Shown: piece by piece, positions 47,623-56,179 of the stretch | Layout: every line of letters starts with the position of its first letter | Position numbering within the stretch: the stretch's first letter is position 1 | From: Miscanthus floridulus | Taxonomy: Eukaryota; Streptophyta; Magnoliopsida; Poales; Poaceae | Reading direction: 5' to 3' | DNA length: 64,000 bases | Assembly: GCF_019320115.1 (NCBI RefSeq) | Contig: NC_089593.1 | Coordinates: 36,589,835 to 36,653,834 of the forward strand | Translations under genes and position numbers: made by a program | Notes under the pieces: model-generated | What the model saw: only the letters and a program-made list of their open reading frames with translations | Database searches by the model: none | What the model was told of the DNA's origin: nothing

Positions 47623-47629
47623 GACATGG

Positions 47630-47951
47630 AGACGGGATGGTCGATATCTTAGAATATGCAAAGGCAAGCCCAATTAATGGAAGAGGGAGTGCCGTTCTAC
47701 CAGTACCGAGGGAAAATGCGGCGATTGATGACTGGTGAGGAATTTGAAAAAGTTTTGCCATGAGAGCCATTTTCAAATTTAATCGAGTCATGTTGAATCA
47801 CAAGTTGAAATTGGTTAATCCAAAACAACTATTCTACTAGGCCTCAAGGAGACACGGAACAGGCAGATAACTACTTACAAATTGGCACATGGGGCAAAAA
47901 GAGGAGTCACTTACAACAAAGAAATCATTTACTAGATTCTTCTATTACAAA
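47630..47951 (+). mobile_element. Spacer between antisense genes B and C
   Basis: About 320 bases with no gene; the end of gene C lies at its right edge. Presumably promoter-proximal sequence of gene B. Confidence 0.4.
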
Positions 47952-48637
47952 CTAAGGGCCGAAGAACACTTTGTTCACTATGTCTTCGCCTTGGGAAGCG
48001 AGGGCTATGGAGTTGGCGGTGTTGAAGAAGTCCTTGACAAGGCGCTCATGGTCCTCAGGGTGTTCGGTGACTAGGAAACCATGGGGAAGAAGTCGAAGCT
48101 CATGACCAGAGTGAGCTTGCTCAATAGCCAATGCCATTGCAACACCATGATGAACACCATGAAGGGCAACTTCTCTGACATGGTTTGGGATGTCATACAG
48201 GCAAACCACCGGCACGGCACCCCTGGCGTTGATGAATCCTGCCTTATACTCTATGGCTGATCGAAGGCTTTCCAACTAAGATAATAGGTCTGGAAAGATT
48301 CAAGGAAGGGATAATCAATATCTTGAAGACAACACTAAAAGCAACAGAGAATTGTGGTGGATATCTCACCCATAATTCTAGCCTCGGCCTCGGCCAGCCT
48401 CGCTTGAGTGGAGGTGGCCCCATGTTTTGAGATGATGAGAGCGTCCTACAGCGCATTTAGATCATGAGTTGCATTCTCCTGGTGATGAAGACACTGGTGT
48501 GGTGGCACAGACTCGTCAAGGGCCTCTTCAGCAAGCCTCTTGCCACTCTCCATGTATTCGAGCCTATTAGAAAGCAAATCGCACCAAAGGCACAGAAGGT
48601 TTGGGACGAAGCAGGTTGTTTTTTGATCCACAACCAT
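47952..48637 (-). pseudogene. Antisense gene C of Tat-1 (two exons visible)
   Basis: Minus strand. The first visible exon (48637-48370) opens with MVVDQKTTCF and encodes a coiled-coil-like stretch (RLEYMESGKRLAEEALDE, then LAEAEARIMG at the end) to donor GTGAG; one in-frame TAG lies near 48446. The intron (48369-48276) ends CTTAG. The second exon (48275-47952) is fully open for 107 codons and encodes the C-terminal domain: YDIPNHVREVALHGVHHG, GHELRLLPHGFL, EDIVNKVFFGP, stop. It is the best preserved of the three copies and sits in tandem with gene B. Possible start codon uncertain, since the nearest TATA-like run (48643-48652) is only a few bases upstream. Confidence 0.7.
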
Positions 48638-48659
48638 GGCCCAAATATATAGACTAAGA

Positions 48660-49370
48660 GATGAGAAGATAGACTTTGTCAGGGGTATGGAATTGAAGTC
48701 AGTTATGGAAATGGATCAATACTCCGGAAATTCAGGGAATGGTTCATGGAAGCACAACAGATTCAAACTTATTGCTTCCCATAATTACAAGATACCGTGA
48801 GATTGATACAAAAGGTTTACATTAACCGATGATCAACCCACTAAGACTTCCTTGGATTGAAGGGAGTCCAAATCCCCATAAGGCCGAAGGTCATCATGGA
48901 CCGAGTCATATCGGCCCGCTGATAGAAGTAGCATCAGGGGAGAGAAAAGGCCGCCTGCTAAAAAGATGCCCATATATTCAACCGATTTCTCGGCATGAGC
49001 ACTTGATAGAGGATTGATCCAATCAAACATAATAGATCTCGGCATCTTCTTAAAAATAACATGGAAATTTGGGTGGTGAAAGCGTTCTAGTGTTCGCAAG
49101 GGTTCACATCGAATAACCGATGATATGCATATGTTATCATGAAAAGGTTACCTAGAAACTGAGGCCCCATGTCACATGACCCAAAATGTGCATATGTTAA
49201 TCCAAACGGATCGAGGAACCCAATCCTCACCAAAATCCAATTTCAAGGTAGTTTTTTCAATGTCCAGATACTCAAGGTTCACGAGACCAACGCCTTCACC
49301 AACGCCTTTTTAAAAATAATAGATCAATCCTTTAAAAAGATGCCCATATAACAGATCAATCCTTTAAATC
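48660..49370 (+). mobile_element. Tat-1 untranslated region before the 3' LTR
   Basis: About 700 bases without a recognisable gene. It holds small internal direct repeats: AAAAAGATGCCCATAT at 48959 and 49333, and AGATCAATCCTTTAAA at 49321 and 49353. Confidence 0.5.
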
Positions 49371-49380
49371 AGGGGGCATG
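49371..49380 (+). other. Polypurine tract of Tat-1
   Basis: AGGGGGCATG directly before TGTTTACACC. The same ten bases precede the Tat-2 LTR at 53261. Confidence 0.8.
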
Positions 49381-51335
49381 TGTTTACACCAAAATTTGGG
49401 AAGAGAAGAACGCGGGAACTCAAAGCTTCCAAGATTGTATTATCAAGGGATCGATCAGATGTGAATCGATATCAGCCGGTTTTGATGCGGTATCAGAAAT
49501 CGGCTATTTTATAGATGACGTTAGCAAATGACATCAACGGATTATGTACAGATGACCGTCGGGGGAGGAAAATATGTTGGACTCTATAAAAAGGAAAGGA
49601 TTAGTGTCCAAGTTATCTTAAATTAGGATTATTTCCTTTTATTTCAAAGATTGTAATAAGTCATGTTTGAGTAGGATTCATGTTTAAGTTCCGGGTATAA
49701 ATATTGGACCCCGGCTATTGTAAGAGACATCGAATCAATCAATACCAACTACTTTTTTGGCTTCACGCCAACCCTTAGGAGTAGGTGTACTGTAGATTTT
49801 GGTGAGTTCTTCAACAAGCAGGGCTGCATCGATCTGGTCGACCTCCAGCTTGTCTATAAGTACCGTCATGGCTTATACTTTTGTTTGTAAGGCTATATCG
49901 GTCCGGCCAATCTCTTATGAGCTCTAGTATAAGTTAGTTATCGATCCTTATCTATTTCAAGTACGGCTGCATTAGTTAAGTTCGACATCCACTGCTCGAA
50001 TTAGATAAGGTCAAGTTATCGGCTCTACCTAAGGGTGGCATCCTACGGGTAGATTTATTAAGTTACCGATCTTGCTAATGTTCTTGTTGTAATTAGTTTA
50101 AGCAATATAAACCTACCGGATCGAGATTGATCTAGATCGGCCTCATATCCTTTTAGTCCATCGTTTATTTTGTCACATTGCGATGGTCCTTACTTAAAAT
50201 TATGGATTATGTTTTATCGCCATTCTACTTCGATCTTGATCATGCATAGTACGTGGCTAAGGCATGTATGATTTTGAGAAGGTTTACTAGCTAGTTGAAT
50301 CTGGTATATAGCTTGCTATTATGGCTGTAATGATCCGGTCGATCCCCACTATTAGCACTTTAAATCAGAGTATGCTAGTTGGTAGATTTTCTTTTGACCA
50401 GGTGTGACCTTGGTTGTTTGCTATGCCTACATCGGCTAAATAGCTGATTGCTCGTACTTTAACGCTTATAGTGTGTCTTCATGATTCTGGTAAATGTGAA
50501 TAGATCTGTTTATTTTAAAGGATTGATCTATTATTTTTATCATGGCTGCCATCGATCCAGTCGAACCCCACTCTTAAGGATAACAGGTTAGATCTAATGA
50601 GTTTATAGATTTGTCCATATTAAGCAGTCGATTGTTCACATGCTGTAATCCCTTTTCTACCCGAATCGGCTATTTTAGCTGATTCACCTGTGCTTTCATA
50701 GATATGGCACGCTTTCATAAACCTGTTGAAGTATGATCGGTTCTATGGATTTTTTGGTTCTAGACTATCATCATCATCATCATAGCTGGATCGATCTGGT
50801 TGAACCTCACTGTTGACGGTAATAGATTAGATCTAGACAGTTCATAGATCCATCTATATCGAGCAGTCGATTGTTTGCATAGCATATCCCTTTTAACCAG
50901 ATTCATTGGCTCTACACCACGTATTGATCAAATCCAATTTAGCCAGTGATGCATCTTTGACGCATACAAGTTAATAGCTTAAGGGAAAGGATCATTAAAA
51001 CTGGGTGCATTGTATTCGTTACTATAAAATCAATCATGACCCGCAAGCGTTACAGTCCTTAACAGTCAACTTCTTTTCATATCAGCTATTTAGTCAATTT
51101 TCCCATCTGGCTGTTCTTGAAGCGGTACACTTGGAACTGTCTGGGCAAAACCAGCATGTTCCACCCTAAATTACTGATAAACTTTCTCTCCTTATCAATT
51201 GCAGGTCAAATTGACTAGCACACCCTTAGGAATTTGTAGGGTCGACTAGTCCTACGTTGAAGCCAGGCAGATCTCTAGATTATCCCAGCTTGCTGTGTGT
51301 CCACCCGGCACGGCTACCATGTTTTTGCGCCGACA
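49381..51335 (+). repeat. 3' LTR of Tat-1
   Basis: 1955 bases; ends GCGCCGACA. TATA box at 49696-49703. Aligns end to end with the 5' LTR with scattered base differences. Followed by CATTC and then the interrupted Athila-type LTR. Confidence 0.92.
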
Positions 51336-52477
51336 CATTCAAAGATTAGTTGATAATCCTAGAAATTACATAATTAGTTTTAGGGCTAAATGTGAAGCAG
51401 GTCGGGAGGCCACCGAGTACTGGTCTGCCAGCAACCTCATGTGACAATTTAGACTTCTACACCCTAATCGAACATGGGGGATTAGAAAGGATGGACAGGG
51501 CTATTACCACCTGCCGCCTACCCCTCAACTAGAGAGAAGGACAATGCATTCACCTGTCTCTCCATACCCAAGCACCACGCTTGCGTATACAGGAACTACC
51601 CAAATTCCCTCGAGTTCCCGACCCTATGGATCGACAGGTAAAGAACTTGGGCACACCTGATGGCACGATGAACCGCCACCTCAACTTAGCTCTAATTCCA
51701 ATTATATTTGTTAAATAATTGTTTAAGCATAAAGTTAAGTGCGCTATTCTCATGACACATAAACTCTGCACTAGTTCATATATCAAGATCATAACACAAT
51801 AACTATACTCTAGTTCATAAGTATGTCTAGAATAAACTAAAGACATGACTTTGGAAGAACCCATATTGATATTCATACCAAGAATCTCTTCTTCCAAGGA
51901 GCCAAGCCCTCCAAGGTGGCTTTGCTCTAATACAACTAAAAGGTAAAACTAAAGAGAGTAGAGAGTGAGGTGTTGCTCAATGTGGTGTGTGTAGAGAGGG
52001 GGGTTGCCCCTCTATTTATACACGGTGGTATGGCGGTGCTCTAGCTATTCTTGGTGCCAAGCCCCAGGTTTCACCACCTTAGCATGGAGCCATGCCGCCG
52101 CCTATGGAAGGAGAGGATGAGGCACGCCAGTGGGGGGCCGACCGCCCCCTAGGACCGACCGCCCCTTGACTGCGCCACCTCACTGCCATCTTTGCATGGT
52201 AGGCCATGGGCTGGTCATGCATCACTGCTTCGTGGGTTTTTGCCCAATTTGAATTGAGTTGATGGGCGTCTCCCTTGTTCCTTTGCGCAAATTAGCATTG
52301 GAAAGCGCCTTTTGGTGATTTATTCCATGTATTTGTGTTTGTGACCTGCAAAATAATGTTCTCCAAATACATGTGGAACTTGGTTAATAGTAAATGCATA
52401 TGTGTTTAAGATTGCTTATTTCTCCTCTTTTTGTGTCTTAATTGGTGGTCGGATATGATCGGTAAAGACCGCCAACA
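51336..52477 (-). repeat. Athila-type solo LTR, 5' part
   Basis: Minus-strand start TGTTGGCGGTCTTTACC at 52477. Continues the LTR cut at 33827. Open frames in it have no known domain. Confidence 0.7.
52011..52020 (-). promoter_or_regulatory. TATA box of the Athila-type solo LTR
   Basis: Minus strand TATAAATAGA, followed by a pyrimidine/purine-rich stretch, in LTR orientation. Confidence 0.6.
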
Positions 52478-52527
52478 ATGAGGAAGAAGATTTTCCTCCG
52501 GGAGGACACCAGCAATGCGCTTGTCAT
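52478..52527 (-). pseudogene. Antisense gene A of Tat-2, start of exon 1
   Basis: The minus-strand ATG at 52527 opens MTSALLVSSRRKIFF and the frame is then cut by the solo LTR; the rest of the exon is at 33365-33389. Placement is inferred from the matching reading on both sides and from the position relative to the TATA-like box. Confidence 0.5.
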
Positions 52528-52642
52528 GATCCATGCTTCTCTTGATGCAGTTTCTAAATCTGAGAACAAGGAGAAGGGAAGTTGGATGATGGCAAAGGTT
52601 GAGGCAGGAACCAATGTGACCCTTCGGCTATCCTTTGAGGAC

Positions 52643-52651
52643 ATATTTATA
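52643..52651 (-). promoter_or_regulatory. TATA-like box upstream of antisense gene A
   Basis: Minus strand TATAAATAT, about 116 bases upstream of the gene A start codon. Confidence 0.5.
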
Positions 52652-52659
52652 GCTAAAGT

Positions 52660-53226
52660 GGGTGACCGATGGATATTTTGAGCCATGGAGAGATAAATTC
52701 ATGGAAGATGAAAGGCCATCATGGATATCGAGGAGACCACGCGTGGCCTAATAAGAGGGCAACGGTTATAGAAATGACAGACTTGAAGGCACTATTCATC
52801 AAGATTGATTGTAGTTTCATTCAAACCCGAACATGGACGTAAAATATTATCTGTCGTAGTTTTGAATTTCTAGATGTGTCCAGAGGCAGGCCTTAGGATT
52901 GGTCAGTTAAAGTTTGATCAACTAAAGGTGATTGATCTTGGAAGCCAATCATTGGTGTGACAGTCAGTAATGATTGAAGAATTTATGTGCAAATATGATA
53001 GACACAGGGAATAATGGGAGATCAGCTATCCGCACGAGTTGGAAGAAGAGAAGGATGGCTCAAGAGGTCCAAAAGATGATCACCATCGGATAACCAAACA
53101 TCACGATCTTCGATATAATCCTTGGTCAAGAGAAGCCAATGGAATAAATCTACAAGGAAGCCGAAGAAGTTGGCATGAGATTGGAGCAGATGGTTGGGTG
53201 CAGTACGTGCAACAACCATAGGAATT
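52660..53226 (+). mobile_element. Tat-2 untranslated region before its 3' LTR
   Basis: About 570 bases upstream of gene A and of the LTR. The open frame 53039-53221 (60 codons) shows no known domain. Confidence 0.45.
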
Positions 53227-53227
53227 A

Positions 53228-53260
53228 ATTTTGGAATAAAATCATTTTTATCCCAAAATT
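53228..53260 (+). other. Inverted repeat next to the Tat-2 purine tract
   Basis: ATTTTGGAATAAAA and TTTTATCCCAAAAT are reverse complements at 13 of 14 positions, with a short loop, ending directly at the purine tract. Confidence 0.6.
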
Positions 53261-53270
53261 AGGGGGCATG
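53261..53270 (+). other. Polypurine tract of Tat-2
   Basis: AGGGGGCATG directly before the LTR start TGTGACACC, identical to that of Tat-1. Confidence 0.8.
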
Positions 53271-53926
53271 TGTGACACCAAAATTTGGTTCCAAAAGGAA
53301 AGGACCCCAAGATCTAAATTCATCAGGACAAAGATGGGATATTCAACAAGGATTGGCTAGCCAAATTACCATCAAAGTGAAGATAACATCATCATTCCAA
53401 GGGAGTGGGCCCTATCGGTAGGATTAGAAAGGCATGAAGTGAGAAAACACATTGGACTTCATAGAAGGGAAAGATTGGAGTCCAAGTTATCATAATTTAG
53501 GAAACTTTGTCTTCTTTTCCAAGTTTTGTAACTGGTCTTGTTCGACCAGGACTCATAGTCAAGTCGTGGGTATAAATATGGAACCCCGACCATTGTAATA
53601 GAGATCTCCAACGATCAACACAAACTAGTACCTTTACTTTGCGGCTTACGCCACCCCTTAGGAGTAGGAGTAGAGTAGATTTCGATGAATTCTTCAGCAA
53701 GTAGGGCTACCCTCGGTTAGGTTCAATCTCTGGTTTGTCTGAGTACCTCGGTTAAGTCTGATCTCTTACAAGCTTAGTATAAGTTAGTTATTGTCAGTTA
53801 ATTGTAAGGCTACCCTCAGTTAAGTCAGAACTCTTGCAATTGCTGATAGTTATCCTTGGTTCTTGTCAAAATCCACACGGCTGCCCTCGGTTAAGTCTAA
53901 TCTCGTATGAATTTTGATACGAATCT
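53271..53926 (+). repeat. Tat-2 3' LTR, first ~650 bases
   Basis: Starts TGTGACACCAAAATTTGG, resembling the Tat-1 LTR start, with TATAAATA at 53571-53578 in the same setting. It carries repeats of a phrase like GGCTGCCCTCGGTTAAGTCT (about 53705-53905). Broken at 53927 by the Tat-4 LTR. Confidence 0.75.
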
Positions 53927-54246
53927 TGTTGGTGTTTCGAATCATCGGCAAGTAAATTTATAGTTTGTGCGTCTGACCCGGATGGCTATGCTCGGAGGAC
54001 ACAAGGATTTATATTGGTTTAGGCGGAACGTCCCTATGTCTAGTTTGCTGCTACTATAGTTACTGGCACTTGGTTTGTAGTAGGGGTTACAAAATGGCAA
54101 GAGAGGGAGAAGGTGCCAAGTCTCTGGTGGAAAGAGTGAGTCTGGTTGAGCTCTTTGTCTGCTGTCGAGCACCTAAGCCTTCTGCTACTCAAACATGTTA
54201 GATGTGTCTTGGAATTCCCACCCCCTGTGGGGTGCCCTGCTTCCCC

Positions 54247-54256
54247 CTTTTATAGA
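54247..54256 (-). promoter_or_regulatory. TATA box of the Tat-4 LTR
   Basis: Minus strand TCTATAAAAGGGGG covers this position, in the orientation inferred for the LTR. Confidence 0.6.
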
Positions 54257-54280
54257 TGAAGGGGGAGATGCAGGTTACAT

Positions 54281-54305
54281 CAGAGAGAGAGAGAGAGACA
54301 GGGAG
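54281..54305. repeat. (AG)n microsatellite
   Basis: Eight or so GA repeats followed by imperfect units, just upstream (minus strand) of the LTR TATA box. Confidence 0.8.
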
Positions 54306-54680
54306 AGGAAGACTTCCGAGATTGCAACATCTTCCATCTCCTTTACATGGGTCCCCTTGGCCCTATAGATGATGATGGGGATGGCTCCTCATCATGGCCC
54401 TATTCATCACTAGCACCATATGCGAGCATCGTTAGCTGGTCATGGTGCTCCATCCCATCCCAGTGGACGGTATGGCTTGCTGACGCCTCCGCTAGAGGCC
54501 GTACGGGGAGTAGGCAACATAGTGTTGGCATGCTCAATGCTATTGGTGACGTGCATCCATAGACGTGGCCAGTCGTGGCCATGGGTCATGTCAAGACACA
54601 CCCGCTCCCCTTTTGGCATCAGATGTTTGACCTCGAACTCGTACTTTTAGACCTGTAGTGGTTGGGGTGGTATGGACCTC

Positions 54681-54965
54681 TGTGAGGCGAGGGAGTGCCC
54701 GTGCCCTCAGGGGTTGGGCAAGGTGGAGCCCGCACCCTCAGTGTTGGGAGAGGTGAAGCTTATGCCCTCAGAGTCGGGTGAGGCAGAGTCCATGCCCTCA
54801 AGGTTGGGTGTGATGGGGCTCTTACCCTCGGGGTCAAGCGAGACAGAGCTCGCACCCTTGGGGTTGGGTGACCCAGATCCCATATCCTTGAGGTTGGGTG
54901 AGACAGAGCCCATATCCTTGAGGTCGGGTGAGATGGAGCCTATGCCCTCGGGGCCAGGCGAGACC
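54681..54965. repeat. 30-base minisatellite, about 9.5 units
   Basis: Strict 30-base period from 54681 to about 54965. Each unit resembles GGGTTGGGTGAGACAGAGCC followed by a YATGCCCTYG-like end. Because 30 is a multiple of three, a plus frame (54672-54980) and a minus frame (54707-54967) both stay open; I do not take either as a gene. Confidence 0.9.
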
Positions 54966-55052
54966 AAGATACGCTCTTAACCATTTGAGGGAGTGAGCAT
55001 TCTTGGCCATTAGCTTCCTTCTTCTGGGTATCTCTGATACTAATACCTGACA

Positions 55053-55066
55053 GTAGCCCCCGAGCC
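55053..55066 (-). other. Polypurine tract of Tat-4
   Basis: Minus strand GGCTCGGGGGCTAC, directly before the LTR start TGTCAGGTATTAG. Confidence 0.75.
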
Positions 55067-55990
55067 TACGGAGGTGTAGGATACTCCTTCGAAGGCTTTT
55101 TTGGATGGAAGGGTTCTAAGGATCTTGATCTCCCTTTGCGAGCCATGGGATGTCTTGGTATGGTTGAGATTCCTTTCCATCATGGTCAGACTCCTCGGGA
55201 GCATGTAGCTGCGTGATTCGGGGGATCAGAGAAGATCTCTCTTGATTCTGATTCCTCCCTAGGATCTGACCGATCTGCCATTATTATGCAACTGTGTATT
55301 CGATCTCCTTGCGAGTCCAACTCTCGAGCCCCCACATGCAGTAGGGGTCCGGTCTTGGGGTCGGCCCATCTTAAGGTCATCCTCCCTCAGGCATTTTTTT
55401 GATAAAACAGAGGGGCTGAGCCGTGCCATGTTTTCCTTGATGGACGAACTATGGTGCTCGGTGAGCTGTTAGCGGGCAAGTTTGAGTGGGTCCCAACTTC
55501 CTATTCATGGGGGTCTAGCATGGGTCAGCTAGTGATAGACTCCAGATTCTCGATGGCTAGTCCATATAGTTCTCAAGTTTGTTCAACCGGTCCCGAGGGC
55601 TTGTTGCCTTTCTTCTAAAAAAACCATGGACCATGCTTTGTTAAGACTCGAACGTGGGCCAGGATGCCCACGGCGCTCGTGCACCCAAGTATGGGCTGCT
55701 AGTGGGCCCATCCTGTTCCACCCTACACTCTAAAGGTGCCCTAGAGCGGTTGTGAACCCGTTGATGGGCCAACCTTCAAACTCCTAGGCCTTAATGGGCC
55801 GTGGGAGCGTTTTTAGCTCTGTATCCCTACTTAAATGTGGCAATTTTCAGCCCATCAAGGGGGCAAACTACTGTCCGATGCACCCTTTGAGTAGCACCTA
55901 GGGGTGGCATGTTCTCGATTCCTAGAGAGGCAAAGTGACCGGGCCTGGCAGGCACGTCAATCTAGGCGGACGGTTCGCCTCTCGTCTCAC
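55067..55990 (-). mobile_element. Tat-4 untranslated region
   Basis: About 920 GC-rich bases between the purine tract and the antisense gene promoter. No recognisable gene. Confidence 0.45.
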
Positions 55991-55997
55991 CCCACCT

Positions 55998-56007
55998 TAT
56001 AAATAGC
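55998..56007 (+). promoter_or_regulatory. TATA box of the Tat-4 antisense gene
   Basis: TTATAAATAG about 175 bases upstream of the ATG at 56180, plus strand, opposite to the inferred direction of Tat-4. Confidence 0.55.
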
Positions 56008-56179
56008 GGGCTCCTCCTTCATGTGTTGGCGTGCCAAACTGCAATCTTGCTTTGTCCGCCTTTCCACGACTATCATTCGGATCTGCTACCTCTACTAGTC
56101 CACCACCAGCGCCCTAGATCCGTAGCTTTCGCTTCTCTACCATCGCCAAAAATTCCTCGCTCCTCCATCTTCGCTTTCC

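Larger units (their letters stand above)
33828..51335 (+). mobile_element. Tat-1: complete but inactive Tat-lineage Ty3 element, 17.5 kb
   Basis: LTRs of 1954 and 1955 bases (33828-35781 and 49381-51335) bound the element. Flanking five-mers are CATAC (left) and CATTC (right), one mismatch. Order: LTR, primer site, gag, protease, RT, RNase H, second RNase H, integrase, two antisense genes, untranslated region, purine tract, LTR. A 4 kb element is nested at 42882-46890, so Tat-1 itself is about 13.5 kb. The extra RNase H and the long region after integrase with antisense genes suit the Tat lineage. Every coding part is broken. Confidence 0.9.
53927..55052 (-). repeat. 3' LTR of minus-strand element Tat-4
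   Basis: Plus-strand ends are TGTTGGTGTTTCG and ACCTGACA (1126 bases). Just right of it the minus strand reads GGCTCGGGGGCTAC, the polypurine tract typical of grass Tat elements, so the LTR belongs to a minus-strand element extending to the right. The left flank AATCT (53922-53926) should be one target copy. A 30-base minisatellite lies within. Confidence 0.75.

Noticed and set aside
52478..52681. 67-codon plus-strand frame
   Set aside because: It is the opposite strand of the start and promoter region of antisense gene A.
54672..54980. 102-codon repetitive protein
   Set aside because: A product of a 30-base minisatellite; also open on the other strand.
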